DNA from: Streptomyces sp. NRRL S-37
Lineage (GTDB): Bacteria; Actinomycetota; Actinomycetes; Streptomycetales; Streptomycetaceae
Length of the DNA stretch: 64,000 bases
Direction: 5' to 3'
Assembly (NCBI RefSeq): GCF_000721605.1
Contig: NZ_JOIZ01000004.1
Location: 62,001 to 126,000 of the forward strand
This document shows positions 43,650 through 55,969 of this stretch, in pieces. The stretch's first letter is position 1. The number at the start of each line of letters is the position of its first letter. The notes beneath the pieces are model-generated. The model made no database searches. It was not told the origin of the DNA and saw only the letters and a program-made list of their open reading frames with translations. The position numbers and the translations under genes are program-made.

Positions 43650-44612
43650 ATGGCCGCGAACCGTGCCACCCTCATCGCGCTCACCGCCCTCGCCCCCGTC
43701 TCCTGGGGCACCACCTACGCCGTGACCACGGAGTTCCTCCCGCCCGACCGGCCGCTGTTCACCGGCCTGATGCGTGCCCTGCCCGCCGGTCTTGTCCTGC
43801 TCGCCCTCGTCCGGGTGCTGCCGCGCGGGGCCTGGTGGTGGAAGGCGGCGGTGCTGGGCGCGCTCAACATCGGCGCCTTCTTCCCGCTGCTGTTCCTCTC
43901 CGCGTACCGGCTGCCCGGCGGCATGGCGGCGGTGGTCGGCTCGGTGGGCCCCCTGCTCGTGGTCGGCCTCTCGGCGCTGCTGCTGGGGCAGCGGCCGACG
44001 GCCCGCCATGTGGTCACCGGCGTCGTGGCCGCGTCCGGGGTCAGCCTGGTGGTCCTGAGGGCGGCCGGCGCGCTGGACGTGCTGGGGGTCGCCGCGGCCC
44101 TCGCCTCCACCGCCTCGATGTCCGCCGGTACCGTCCTCACCAAGCGCTGGGGCCGCCCGGAGGGCGTCGGCCCGCTCGCCCTGACGGGCTGGCAGCTGAC
44201 GGCCGGAGGCCTGCTGATCGCGCCCGTCGCCTTCCTCGCCGAGGGTGCCCCGCCGGCCCTGGACGCCCCGGCGGCCGGCGGCTACCTCTACCTCGCCCTG
44301 GCGAACACGGCGATCGCGTACTGGCTCTGGTTCCGGGGCATCGGCCGCCTCAGCGCCACCCAGGTCACCTTCCTCGGCCCGCTCAGCCCCCTCACGGCGG
44401 CGGTGGTCGGCTGGGCGGCCCTCGGCGAGAGCCTGACACCGCTGCAACTGACGGGCATGGCACTGGCGTTCGGCGCGACGGTGGCCGGCCAGAGCGCCGC
44501 CCCGTCCGCCCGGAGGGCCCCCGCGGCACCGGCGCCCTCCCGCGCCGCGCCGCGCGGTACCGCCGAGGACGCGCGCCGGCACCCCTCCACTCCCTCGGCG
44601 GAAACCGTTTGA
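43650..44612 (+). CDS. EamA/DMT-superfamily exporter
   Basis: The protein is 320 residues from ATG 43650 (GGAAGAGG upstream; GTG 43641 is too close to it). There are ten hydrophobic helices in two EamA repeats, for example LTALAPVSWGTTYAVTTE (helix 1 with the WG-type motif), AAVLGALNIGAFFPLLFLSA, VTGVVAASGVSLVVLRAAG and LQLTGMALAFGATVAGQS. A 35-residue Ala/Pro/Arg tail is cytoplasmic. DMT exporters move amino acids, metabolites or drugs. The adjacent MarR gene and operator suggest induction by a small molecule. Confidence 0.9.
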   Translation: MAANRATLIALTALAPVSWGTTYAVTTEFLPPDRPLFTGLMRALPAGLVLLALVRVLPRGAWWWKAAVLGALNIGAFFPLLFLSAYRLPGGMAAVVGSVGPLLVVGLSALLLGQRPTARHVVTGVVAASGVSLVVLRAAGALDVLGVAAALASTASMSAGTVLTKRWGRPEGVGPLALTGWQLTAGGLLIAPVAFLAEGAPPALDAPAAGGYLYLALANTAIAYWLWFRGIGRLSATQVTFLGPLSPLTAAVVGWAALGESLTPLQLTGMALAFGATVAGQSAAPSARRAPAAPAPSRAAPRGTAEDARRHPSTPSAETV

Positions 44613-44625
44613 CCCCGGAAAGCGG

Positions 44626-44661
44626 GCGGCCCGACGGTCACTGAGAACCCCGTCGGGCCGC
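44626..44661. terminator. Bidirectional hairpin terminator
   Basis: A 12-bp perfect stem (44626-44637 with 44650-44661) with a 12-nt loop lies between the exporter stop (44612, plus) and the pepN stop (44715, minus). Confidence 0.75.
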
Positions 44662-44714
44662 ACCCGCCCCGGGCGCCCGGCACAAGCACCGGGCGCCCCC
44701 GACGCGCGTACCGG

Positions 44715-47294
44715 CTAGGACGCCGCCGCGTCCGCCGCCTGGGCGCGCAGGGCGCGCTCCACGCCCGCGCGGGACTCCGAGACCAGGCGGCGCAGGGCCG
44801 CGTTCGGCTCGGCGGAGGCCAGCCAGGCGTCCGTCTTGTCGAGGGTCTCGCCCGAGACCTGGACCGACGGGTAGAGGCCGACCACGATCTGCTGGGCCAT
44901 CTCGTGCGAGCGGGACTCCCAGACGTCCGCCAGCGCCTCGAAGTACCGGTCCGTGTACGGCGCCAGCAGCTCCCGCTGGTCGGTCTGGACGAAGCCGGCG
45001 ATGACCGCCTCCTGGACGGCGTTCGGCAGCTTGTCGGACTCGACGACCGAGGCCCACGCCTCCGCCTTGGCCTCCTCGGTCGGGCGGGCCGCCCGGGCGG
45101 TCGCGGCGTGCCGCTCACCGGCCGCCGTCCTGTCCCGCTCGTACTCGTCCGCGATCTCCGCCTCGTCGAACCGGCCCACCGCCGCCAGCCGCTGCACGAA
45201 CGACCAGCGCAGCTCCGTGTCCACGGCCAGCCCCTCGACGGTCTGCGTACCGGCCAGCAGACCCTCCAGCAGGTCGAGCTGCTCCGGCGTACGGGCCGTC
45301 GCCGCGAACGCCCGTGCCCACGCGAGCTGGTGGTCGCTCGCCGGCTCGGCGGACCGCAGGTGGGCCAGCGTGGCGTCGGTCCAGCGGGCCAGCAGGGCCT
45401 CGCGGGCGTTCGGGTCCGCGTACAGGTCGACCGCCAGCTTCACCTGGCGGTGCAGCGACTGCACGACGCCGATGTCGGACTCCTTGCCGATGCCCGACAG
45501 GACCAGGGACAGGTAGTCGCGGGCGGCGAGTTCCGCGTCCCGCGTCATGTCCCAGGCGGAGGCCCAGCACAGGGCACGCGGGAGGGACTCCGCGAAGTCG
45601 CCCAGGTGCTCGGTGACGAACGCCAGCGAGGCCTCGTCCAGGCGGACCTTGGCGTACGACAGGTCGTCGTCGTTGAGGAGCACCACCGCCGGGCGGCGCT
45701 TGCCGGTGAGCTGCGGCACGGCCGTCAGCTCACCGTCGACGTCCAGTTCGACGCGCTCGCCGCGCACCAGCTTGCCGGTCGCCTCGTCGAGGTCGTACAG
45801 GCCGACCGCGATGCGGTGCGGGCGCAGCGTCGGCTCGCCCTTGGCGCCGGCCGGGAGCGCCGGGGCCTCCTGGCGGATGCCGAAGGAGGTGATGACACCG
45901 TCGGCGTCCGTCTCGATCTCCGGACGCAGCACGTTGATGCCGGCCGTCTCCAGCCACTGCTTCGACCACGTCCTCAGGTCGCGCCCGGAGGTCTCCTCCA
46001 GCGCGCCCAGCAGGTCGGACAGGCGCGTGTTGCCGTACGCGTGGCGCTTGAAGTACGCCTGCACGCCCCGGAAGAACTCGTCCTCACCGACGTACGCGAC
46101 GAGCTGCTTCAGCACGGACGCGCCCTTGGCGTACGTGATGCCGTCGAAGTTGACGAGCACGTCGTCCAGGTCGCGGATGTCCGCCATGATCGGGTGCGTG
46201 GACGGAAGCTGGTCCTGGCGGTAGGCCCAGGTCTTCATCGAGTTGGCGAACGTCGTCCACGAGTGCGGCCAGCGCGAACCGGGCGCGGCGGCCTGGCAGG
46301 CGATGGACGTGTAGGTGGCGAACGACTCGTTCAGCCACAGGTCGTTCCACCACTCCATGGTGACCAGGTCGCCGAACCACATGTGGGCCAGCTCGTGCAG
46401 GATGGTCTCCGCGCGCACCTCGTACGCGGCGTCCGTCACCTTCGACCGGAAGACGTACTGGTCGCGGATGGTCACCGCGCCCGCGTTCTCCATCGCGCCC
46501 GCGTTGAACTCCGGCACGAAGAGCTGGTCGTACTTGGCGAACGGGTACGCGTAGTCGAACTTCTCCTGGAACCACTCGAAGCCCTGCCGGGTGACCTCGA
46601 AGATCGCGTCGGAGTCGAGGAACTCGGCCAGCGACGGGCGGCAGTAGATGCCGAGCGGGACGGACTGGCCGTCCTTCTCGTAGACGCTGTGCACGGAGTG
46701 GTACGGGCCGACGATCAGCGCCGTGATGTACGACGAGATGCGCGGGGTCGGCTCGAACGTCCAGACATTCTCCACCGGTTCCGGTGTGGGCGAGTTGGAC
46801 ACGACGGTCCAGCCCTCCGGCGCCTTCACGGTGAACTGGAAGGTCGCCTTCAGGTCGGGCTGCTCGAAGCTCGCGAAGACGCGGCGGGCGTCCGGCACCT
46901 CGAACTGGGTGTACAGGTACGCCTGGTCGTCGACCGGGTCGACGAACCGGTGCAGGCCCTCACCGGTGTTGGTGTACGCGCAGTCGGCGCTCACCCGGAG
47001 GATGTTGCGGCCCTTCAGCAGGCCGGGCAGGGCGATGCGGGAGTCCGCGAAGACCTCGGCGGGGTCGAGGGAGTCCCCGTTGAGGGTCACCTCGTGCACG
47101 GTGGGGGCCACCAGGTCGATGAAGGACTCCGCGCCGTCACCGTCCTCGGCGACGTCGAAGCGCACCGTGGTCACGGACCGGTAGGTGCCGCCCTCCTGCG
47201 CGCCGGAGAGGTCGAGATCGATCTCGTACGAGTCAACGGTCAGCAGCTTCGCCCGCTGCCGCGCCTCTTCGCGAGTCAGGTTTGTGCCAGGCAC
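44715..47294 (-). CDS. pepN: Aminopeptidase N (M1 zinc metallopeptidase), copy 1
   Basis: The protein is 859 residues from GTG 47294 with GAGGAG upstream. M1 features: GAMENAGAVTIRD (substrate amino-terminus recognition), HELAHMWFGD with zinc His300/His304 and general base Glu301, and NESFATY carrying the third zinc ligand. The N-terminal beta domain and the ERAP1-like helical C-terminus are present, giving the normal length for actinobacterial PepN. It removes N-terminal amino acids from peptides in the cytoplasm. A close paralog lies at 55970-58552. Transcription is monocistronic, with a hairpin after the gene. Confidence 0.95.
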   Translation of the reverse strand: MPGTNLTREEARQRAKLLTVDSYEIDLDLSGAQEGGTYRSVTTVRFDVAEDGDGAESFIDLVAPTVHEVTLNGDSLDPAEVFADSRIALPGLLKGRNILRVSADCAYTNTGEGLHRFVDPVDDQAYLYTQFEVPDARRVFASFEQPDLKATFQFTVKAPEGWTVVSNSPTPEPVENVWTFEPTPRISSYITALIVGPYHSVHSVYEKDGQSVPLGIYCRPSLAEFLDSDAIFEVTRQGFEWFQEKFDYAYPFAKYDQLFVPEFNAGAMENAGAVTIRDQYVFRSKVTDAAYEVRAETILHELAHMWFGDLVTMEWWNDLWLNESFATYTSIACQAAAPGSRWPHSWTTFANSMKTWAYRQDQLPSTHPIMADIRDLDDVLVNFDGITYAKGASVLKQLVAYVGEDEFFRGVQAYFKRHAYGNTRLSDLLGALEETSGRDLRTWSKQWLETAGINVLRPEIETDADGVITSFGIRQEAPALPAGAKGEPTLRPHRIAVGLYDLDEATGKLVRGERVELDVDGELTAVPQLTGKRRPAVVLLNDDDLSYAKVRLDEASLAFVTEHLGDFAESLPRALCWASAWDMTRDAELAARDYLSLVLSGIGKESDIGVVQSLHRQVKLAVDLYADPNAREALLARWTDATLAHLRSAEPASDHQLAWARAFAATARTPEQLDLLEGLLAGTQTVEGLAVDTELRWSFVQRLAAVGRFDEAEIADEYERDRTAAGERHAATARAARPTEEAKAEAWASVVESDKLPNAVQEAVIAGFVQTDQRELLAPYTDRYFEALADVWESRSHEMAQQIVVGLYPSVQVSGETLDKTDAWLASAEPNAALRRLVSESRAGVERALRAQAADAAAS

Positions 47295-47491
47295 GCGGTC
47301 ATCTCCTCGATATGTGTGGGTTGCGCCATCCTTCCACGCGACCTCGGGATGAGGCGATGACCGAGCCGGATCATGGGGATACCCCTGTGTCGGCCCCGCC
47401 GGAACGGGCCCGGCGGGGATCCCGCATTCGGGTGAAGGTCCATGCGGGAGCCGGTGGGCCGGCCGCGGCGGCACCTGGCGCTCTGAACGCC

Positions 47492-47525
47492 CTGAGGGGG
47501 CGCCCACCGGTGGGCGCCCCCTCAG
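47492..47525 (-). terminator. Long hairpin terminator after asd
   Basis: A 34-bp perfect palindrome (17-bp arms 47492-47508 and 47509-47525) lies just downstream of the asd stop (47542, minus) and upstream of pepN. Confidence 0.8.
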
Positions 47526-47541
47526 TCATGCCCGCGGAGCG

Positions 47542-50464
<2,923 letters not shown>

Positions 50465-50473
50465 GCACGACGA

Positions 50474-50506
50474 AGGGGCGGGCGCCCGCAACGGACGCCC
50501 GCCCCT
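50474..50506. terminator. Bidirectional hairpin terminator
   Basis: An 11-bp perfect stem (aggggcgggcg 50474-50484 with 50496-50506) lies between the convergent genes ending at 50464 and 50526. Confidence 0.75.
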
Positions 50507-50525
50507 GACCGAACCGGCCGGTTCC

Positions 50526-53500
50526 TTACGGAGTGACCTTCTCGATCGCCACGCTGCCGACGCCCGCGACCGTGCCGCGCGCGTTCACCAGCTGTACGCG
50601 TCCGAAGAACGCACGCCCCTCGGGGGCCGCCGCGGCGACGGTGACGTCGCCGGAGACGGTCGCCGAGTCGCCCGTGCCGAGCTCCACCGGCGCGGAGCCG
50701 TCGACGGTGACGGAGCCGAGCGAGGCGGAGAAGAACACGTCCCGGTAGTCGTAGTCCGTGGAACCGGCCGGGACGGAGTAGCCCACGACCTCCACGGTGT
50801 ACGTACCGGCCGCCGGGGAGGCGAGGGAGACCGACTCCTCCGAGTCGCCGTCGGCGGACTGGGCGACCTGGTTGCCGTCGGCGTCGTAGACCGTCAGGTC
50901 CAGGTCGGCGGAGGCGTCGGAGACGTTGCCGATGGCCACGTCGAGGGAGGTGGCGCCCTCGGGCACCTCGACCGTCGTCGTGCGGGTGTCACCGGTGGAG
51001 ATGGCCGGACGGTCCGTCTTCGACGAGCCGAGCGGGCCGCCCACCAGCTCGCCGTCCAGCGCGGCGAACTCGTTCGTCACCTTCCAGGAGACGGCGGCCG
51101 GGGTGCCGACCTTCGCCTCGGGCACGGTCACGGTCTCCGGGTCGAAGGCCGCGCCGAGGACGGCGACGTCCAGCTTGTAGGGGTTGTCGAGCAGCGGCGA
51201 GGTGCGCCGGGCCTCGACCTCGATCTCCCACACGCCCGGCTGCGGGTCCGGGTACGACCGCACGTCGGGACGGCAGCCGTTGCCGTCGTTGTAGTTGTTG
51301 TAGCAGTCCGGCGTCGAGGTGCTGTCGGACGGGACACCGTACGGGTGGATGGCGATGAACCGGGTCTGGCTGCCGTCCTTCAGCCCGCTCATCGCGACCT
51401 CCAGCGTCTTCGCGCCCTCGGGCACGGTGACGAAGTAGGAGGTGGTGTCGTTGCGCTGGGCCGTGCCGGACGTGGAGAAGGTGTGCTCCAGCGGCTCGGA
51501 GACGACCACGGTGGTGAGGATCTGCTGGTCGACGCCCTCGGTGCGCGGGTCGTCGGCCTCCAGGATCGCGCTCTTGATGCCGGCCGAGCGCGGCGCGGCC
51601 TGGACCTTGACGGTGACCGGCTCGTTCAGCGGCAGCCGGACGTCGTCGTCACCGACGATGCGGAAGGTGTGGTCCCCGTCGTTCTCGAAGTCGAGCTCGT
51701 GCCGGATCGCACGGTCGGGGCCGGACGTACGGGTGATCGTGATGTCGTACGTCTTCTTCTGCCTGGCCTTCAGGCCGCCCTCACGGTCGTAGAGGCCCGT
51801 GCCGAAGCCGGGCGTCTTCAGGAACTGGTCGATCGCGGTGTCGACCGGCGCCTTCACCGTGTAGTCGTGCGCGGTGGCGCCGTCGCGGATGGCGTCCCAG
51901 GCGTCCTCGATGTCGATGAGGCCGGCGCCCTCCTCGTAGGCCTGCACACCCTTGATGTGCTCGGCGGTGGAGGTGAGGGCGGTGCGCAGGTCCGCGGGGG
52001 TGAGGTCGATGCGCTTCTGCTTCGCGGCGGACAGCAGCAGCGCGGAGGCGCCGGCGGCCTGCGGGGAGGCCATCGAGGTGCCCTGGAGCATGCCGTAGCC
52101 GGCCGGGAGGTCGTAGCCGGCCTCGGCGACCGGGGCGCCCGGCATCCAGGTCTGGATGGTGTTGACCGCCGCGCCGGGCGCGACCAGCGTCGGCGTGAAG
52201 CCGCCGTCCTCACGCGGACCGCGCGAGGAGAACGGCATCATGGCGTACTTGGTCTTCACCGCGGAGCCGTAGTTGGCGGCCCAGGTCTCCTTGGAGGCGG
52301 ACGCGCCGACGGAGATGACCTTGTCGGCCAGACCGGGGTCGCCGATGGTGTTGGCGCCGGGGCCGGAGTTGCCCGCGGAGATCACCAGCTGGACGCCGTA
52401 GGTGTCGATCAGGCGGGTGTAGAGCTCGGCGCGGGCGTTGTTGCCGTCGTTCAGCGCCGGCAGGCCGCCGATGGACATGTTGACGATGTCGACGCCGCGC
52501 TCGGTGACGAGGTCGATCATGCCCTCGGTGAGCGCGACGTTGGTGCAGCCGCCGGACCAGGTGCAGGCGCGCGAGGAGACGATCTTCGCGCCGGGGGCGG
52601 CGCCGTCCATCTTCCCGCCGAACAGGCCGTTGGCGGCGGTGATGCCGGCGACGTGGGTGCCGTGCTCGGACTCGATGACACCGATGTTGACGAAGTCGGC
52701 CGTCTTGCCGGTCCAGTCACCGCCGTAGGGGTCCATCGGGACGTCCTTGCGGATCTCCACGACGAACGGCTGGCGCTCGGCGATGTCGGTCCTCGGGTCG
52801 TCGGTGCCGAAGTACCCGACCTGGAAGCCGTCCTTGTACGGCTTCATCGGGGTGTCGTCGCCGAAGTCCTGGTTGTTGTTCAGGTCGACGCGGACCGTGC
52901 CGGCGGCGGCGTCGTAGAGGACGCCCCAGGAGTCGGTGGTGTCGCCGTCGCGGTTGGCGTCGCCCTTGGCGTCGCCGCCGGTGGTGTACGACTCCAGGAA
53001 GGTGCTGATCCGGTACGAACCGGCGGGCGCCTGCCAGGTCTTGCCGCCGTAGGTGAAGGTGGGACCGGAGACGGAGGAGACCATCGGGCGCCAGGTCTGG
53101 TCGCTGTCCACGATCGGGTCGGTCGCCGTCACCCAGTCGACGATCTTGCGCTCGCCGGTGGTGGTCTTCTGCAGCGCCGGGTGGCCGAGGTCGACGCCGG
53201 AGTCGAGGATGCCGATGGTGACCCCGCGGCCGTCGGCCTTCGGGTTGTCCTCGACGAACTCGACGGCACCGGTCTCGAAGGACGGGTTGTACGGGTTCTT
53301 CGCGGGCGTCCGCTTGCCGGGAGCCGGGTAGGCGCGGTCGCCGTGCCCGCGGTCCTTGCCGCCGGCCCGCTTCGCGGTGTCCGCGCTCGGCGTCGGGTCG
53401 TCCAGCGGGATCTCCTCGCGCAGGTCGACGCCGTGCACGGAGGAGAGCTTGGTGGCGGCGGCGATCGCCGCGTCCGCCTTGCCGGTGGGGACGGTGGCCC

Positions 53501-53846
53501 GGACGTAGCCGAGCTCGTCGTGGGTGCGGCCGACCGAACCGCCCTTGACCGCGTCGAGCTGCTCGGCGACCTGCTCGGTCTTCCCGGGCGCGGTGGCGAT
53601 CATCATCGTGACGTTCTTGGCGCCGTCGGCCTTGGCCTCGGCGAGCAGGTCCGCGTCGTCCGCGCCGAGCTTGTCGTGCGCGGACTTGACGTCCGCGTCG
53701 GCGGGCGCGGCGGGCGGGGTGTCGGCGGCCATGGCCAGGGGGATCGGCCCGGCCGCGGAGAGCGCGGCGACGAGGCCGGCGGCCACGGCGATACGGGCCA
53801 CGCGTCTGGCGCCCGGTATCGGTTCGCGCTGAGGGGAGTGGGTCAT
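50526..53846 (-). CDS. Secreted subtilisin-like serine protease (S8 family)
   Basis: The protein is 1,106 residues from ATG 53846, which has AAGGGA upstream; the ATG two codons earlier is too close to it. A Sec signal peptide covers about residues 1-41, followed by a propeptide with an inhibitor_I9-like part (KNVTMMIATAPGKTEQVAEQ). The S8 triad is Asp215 (IGILDSGVDLGHP), His395 (SEHGTHVAGITAANG) and Ser591 (GTSMASPQAAG), with a long insertion between Asp and His. The C-terminal ~450 residues are beta domains of PPC/P-domain type (ending SVAIEKVTP). It is an extracellular protease of the kind used in nutrient acquisition or morphological development. It is monocistronic. Confidence 0.95.
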   Translation of the reverse strand: MTHSPQREPIPGARRVARIAVAAGLVAALSAAGPIPLAMAADTPPAAPADADVKSAHDKLGADDADLLAEAKADGAKNVTMMIATAPGKTEQVAEQLDAVKGGSVGRTHDELGYVRATVPTGKADAAIAAATKLSSVHGVDLREEIPLDDPTPSADTAKRAGGKDRGHGDRAYPAPGKRTPAKNPYNPSFETGAVEFVEDNPKADGRGVTIGILDSGVDLGHPALQKTTTGERKIVDWVTATDPIVDSDQTWRPMVSSVSGPTFTYGGKTWQAPAGSYRISTFLESYTTGGDAKGDANRDGDTTDSWGVLYDAAAGTVRVDLNNNQDFGDDTPMKPYKDGFQVGYFGTDDPRTDIAERQPFVVEIRKDVPMDPYGGDWTGKTADFVNIGVIESEHGTHVAGITAANGLFGGKMDGAAPGAKIVSSRACTWSGGCTNVALTEGMIDLVTERGVDIVNMSIGGLPALNDGNNARAELYTRLIDTYGVQLVISAGNSGPGANTIGDPGLADKVISVGASASKETWAANYGSAVKTKYAMMPFSSRGPREDGGFTPTLVAPGAAVNTIQTWMPGAPVAEAGYDLPAGYGMLQGTSMASPQAAGASALLLSAAKQKRIDLTPADLRTALTSTAEHIKGVQAYEEGAGLIDIEDAWDAIRDGATAHDYTVKAPVDTAIDQFLKTPGFGTGLYDREGGLKARQKKTYDITITRTSGPDRAIRHELDFENDGDHTFRIVGDDDVRLPLNEPVTVKVQAAPRSAGIKSAILEADDPRTEGVDQQILTTVVVSEPLEHTFSTSGTAQRNDTTSYFVTVPEGAKTLEVAMSGLKDGSQTRFIAIHPYGVPSDSTSTPDCYNNYNDGNGCRPDVRSYPDPQPGVWEIEVEARRTSPLLDNPYKLDVAVLGAAFDPETVTVPEAKVGTPAAVSWKVTNEFAALDGELVGGPLGSSKTDRPAISTGDTRTTTVEVPEGATSLDVAIGNVSDASADLDLTVYDADGNQVAQSADGDSEESVSLASPAAGTYTVEVVGYSVPAGSTDYDYRDVFFSASLGSVTVDGSAPVELGTGDSATVSGDVTVAAAAPEGRAFFGRVQLVNARGTVAGVGSVAIEKVTP

Positions 53847-54098
53847 CGGCATCCCTTGTAAGTAAAGGAACGATCGTGGAGCGACCGGAGCCGATCGGCC
53901 CTGGTCGCGATGGTCCGGAACGCGATTCCGGACGATCGTTGAGCCTTACGCAAGGGGTGGCTGTTTGGCGAGAGTTGACCGAGCCGAAATGGATGTATGG
54001 GGAAAACCCCCGGTTCCCTTATGGGGAGATGAGGTGCGGAAGGCGACAAGTCGCCCATGTGGCCCGCGCGGTACCGGCCGCCGGGTTACCGTCCCTGG

Positions 54099-54551
54099 AT
54101 GCGACGGAATCTGAGGGTGGCGGCCTACGCCGTGGTGGTGCGCGACGGACAGTTCCTGCTCGCCCGGTCACCGGGTCCCGGCGGCGTGCCCGAGTGGGTG
54201 CTGCCGGGCGGCGGCATGGAGCACGGCGAGGACCCCTACGACACCGTGCGGCGGGAGGTCGAGGAGGAGACCGGCTACCGCATCGAGGTCACCGGACTGC
54301 TCGGGGTGAACTCCACCCGCCGCACCTTCCCCGCCCGCTTCGGCCGCTCCGTCGACCACCACGGCGTACGGCTGGTCTACGAGGGCCGGATCACCGGCGG
54401 CGAACTGCGCAACGAGATCGGCGGCTCCACCGACCTCGCCGCCTGGCAGCCCCTGGACGCCGTCCCGGACCTGGTCCGCGTCCGCATGGTCGACATCGGG
54501 CTGCGGCTGTGGCGGGAGCGTCCGGCGGCGGGGCGGGTGGAGTCCGCGTAG
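54099..54551 (+). CDS. NUDIX hydrolase
   Basis: The protein is 150 residues from ATG 54099. The Nudix box reads PGGGMEHGEDPYDTVRREVE followed by EETGYRI, matching G-x5-E-x7-REUxEExGU with all metal-binding Glu residues. The preceding strand VAAYAVVVRDGQFLLARSPG is normal. These enzymes cleave nucleoside-diphosphate-linked compounds; the substrate is not evident. An in-frame ATG at 54057 would add 14 residues. I prefer 54099 because the homologous fold begins right after it and a TACCGT-like -10 sits six bases upstream, suggesting a leaderless transcript. Confidence 0.9.
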   Translation: MRRNLRVAAYAVVVRDGQFLLARSPGPGGVPEWVLPGGGMEHGEDPYDTVRREVEEETGYRIEVTGLLGVNSTRRTFPARFGRSVDHHGVRLVYEGRITGGELRNEIGGSTDLAAWQPLDAVPDLVRVRMVDIGLRLWRERPAAGRVESA

Positions 54552-54719
54552 GAAAGGCGCGTGCGCGGACCCGGCCGGCGCCCGGAGGACCGCGCCACCG
54601 GGCCGCCCCCCGGGGAAAGGCCGAAACCCGGTCAACCACCGCGGCCGGCGGCGACCCCGCCGGCCCGCCCGCGGTCCCTCCTGCCTCCTTCCAGCGGCCC
54701 CCTCCGACCCCCTCCTGAC

Positions 54720-54753
54720 GGTGCTGCCCCGCCCCCTCTACCGGGGCAGCACC
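54720..54753. terminator. Hairpin spanning the stop of the DUF559 gene
   Basis: An 11-bp perfect stem (ggtgctgcccc 54720-54730 with 54743-54753) and a 12-nt loop include the last codons and stop of the minus-strand gene. It can stop transcription from both convergent sides. Confidence 0.7.
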
Positions 54754-55790
54754 ACCACATACGCCGACGGGTCGCGGTCGGCCGAGGCGATCAGCGCCGT
54801 ACGGACCACCGCCGCCTGCTGCTCCATCGCGTCCCGGAGCTTGCGCGGGGTGATGTGGACGACCGTGATGCCGAGGCGCTCCAGGTGCTCGCGCTTGCGG
54901 GCGTACTCCGACCACTCGGCCTCGTCGTCGGCCCGCCGGCCCGGACGCGGCGCGCGGGTGTCCAGCTCCACCGCCACCGCGTGCTCCGGCCAGTACGCGT
55001 CCACGCCGCCGAGGTGCGGTCCGCCCGGCAGCCGCAGGTCGACGTTCCAGCACGGGTCGGGCAGGCCGTACTCGCGCACCATCCGGTACAGCCGGGACTC
55101 CGCCAGCGTCCGCCCCTCGGCGAGCAGCGAGTCCACCGCGTCCACCACGTGCGGCCGGTTCAGCAGCTTCGCGGCGGTCAGCTCGCACACCACCGCCGCC
55201 GGGTCGCAGAAGCCGCCGCGCACCGCCTCCGTGAGCAGCCGGCGTACCGTGTCCGCGTCCTGCAGGCCCGCCACGGCGTCGGCCAGCGCACGCGGGGCCG
55301 GGGCCACCGGCAGGCCTGTGACCTGCTCCGGGACGGGCAGCTCGGGGGTGCGGACGATCCGGGCGCAGCCCGTCGAGCGCAGCCGGCGCAGCCGCGGGAC
55401 CAGGACGTCGAAGGCGTCCAGGGACGGCAGCGGGGGAGCGGACGGGAAGCCGTGCAGGGTCAGCGCGGCCAGTCCGGTGATCATCGCCTCCCCGTAGGCG
55501 GACGCGGGAGGGCCCTCCGTACCGGGCTGGACGGGGACGCCCGCGGTCCGCTCCCGTGCCGCGTACAGCAGCACCGCGTGCAGCCGCTCCTCGCTGGTCG
55601 GCGGGCCGGGGTGGAGCAGGACGACGCCCGGGAGCAGGTGCAGCCAGGGCCCGCCGGGGCGGCACTGCTCGCTCGCCTGCGCGGCCGAGACGCCGTGGGC
55701 GCGCAGTTGCGCGTGGGTCAGCACCCGGCGTCCGGCGCTGGTGGAGAGGTGGTGCAGGGGGCGGGGGGAGAGCGGGGTGTTGTGGTTCAT
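54738..55790 (-). CDS. AbiEi-like/DUF559-type protein with a Vsr-like endonuclease fold
   Basis: The protein is 350 residues from ATG 55790. The N-terminal part (AGRRVLTHAQLRAHGVSAAQ ... GGPWLHLLPGVVLLHPGPP) resembles the winged-helix start of AbiEi-type antitoxins. The C-terminal ~100 residues (VDAYWPEHAVAVELDTRAPR ... KREHLERLGITVVHITPRKL) match the DUF559/very-short-patch-repair nuclease fold with acidic residues in strand order. Such proteins are numerous in actinomycetes; some are linked to abortive infection or toxin-antitoxin, but no partner toxin is adjacent. Function unproven. Monocistronic. Confidence 0.82.
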   Translation of the reverse strand: MNHNTPLSPRPLHHLSTSAGRRVLTHAQLRAHGVSAAQASEQCRPGGPWLHLLPGVVLLHPGPPTSEERLHAVLLYAARERTAGVPVQPGTEGPPASAYGEAMITGLAALTLHGFPSAPPLPSLDAFDVLVPRLRRLRSTGCARIVRTPELPVPEQVTGLPVAPAPRALADAVAGLQDADTVRRLLTEAVRGGFCDPAAVVCELTAAKLLNRPHVVDAVDSLLAEGRTLAESRLYRMVREYGLPDPCWNVDLRLPGGPHLGGVDAYWPEHAVAVELDTRAPRPGRRADDEAEWSEYARKREHLERLGITVVHITPRKLRDAMEQQAAVVRTALIASADRDPSAYVVVLPR

Positions 55791-55893
55791 GCCCGGCAAT
55801 TTCCCGCCTCCGGGCCGTCTTGGAACCCCTGTTACAGGCTCGTCGACAAATGGGGACAAGGGCGCACTAAAGGACGCGTGTTCGGATACCGAG

Positions 55894-55927
55894 AACCCCT
55901 GGTCCGCCCGGGGGCGGGCCAGGGGTT
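55894..55927 (-). terminator. Hairpin terminator after the second pepN gene
   Basis: A 9-bp stem (aacccctgg 55894-55902 with 55919-55927) continues through a G-T pair into six further pairs. It lies 43 bp after the pepN copy 2 stop (55970, minus). Confidence 0.65.
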
Positions 55928-55969
55928 ACGGGTCTGTTGTAACGGTGCCGGAACGGCCTCTCGCGGCAC

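Noticed and set aside
54057..54098. 14-residue N-terminal extension of the NUDIX protein
   Set aside because: The conserved fold begins at 54099, and a -10-like element just upstream of it supports the shorter form. The longer form cannot be fully excluded.
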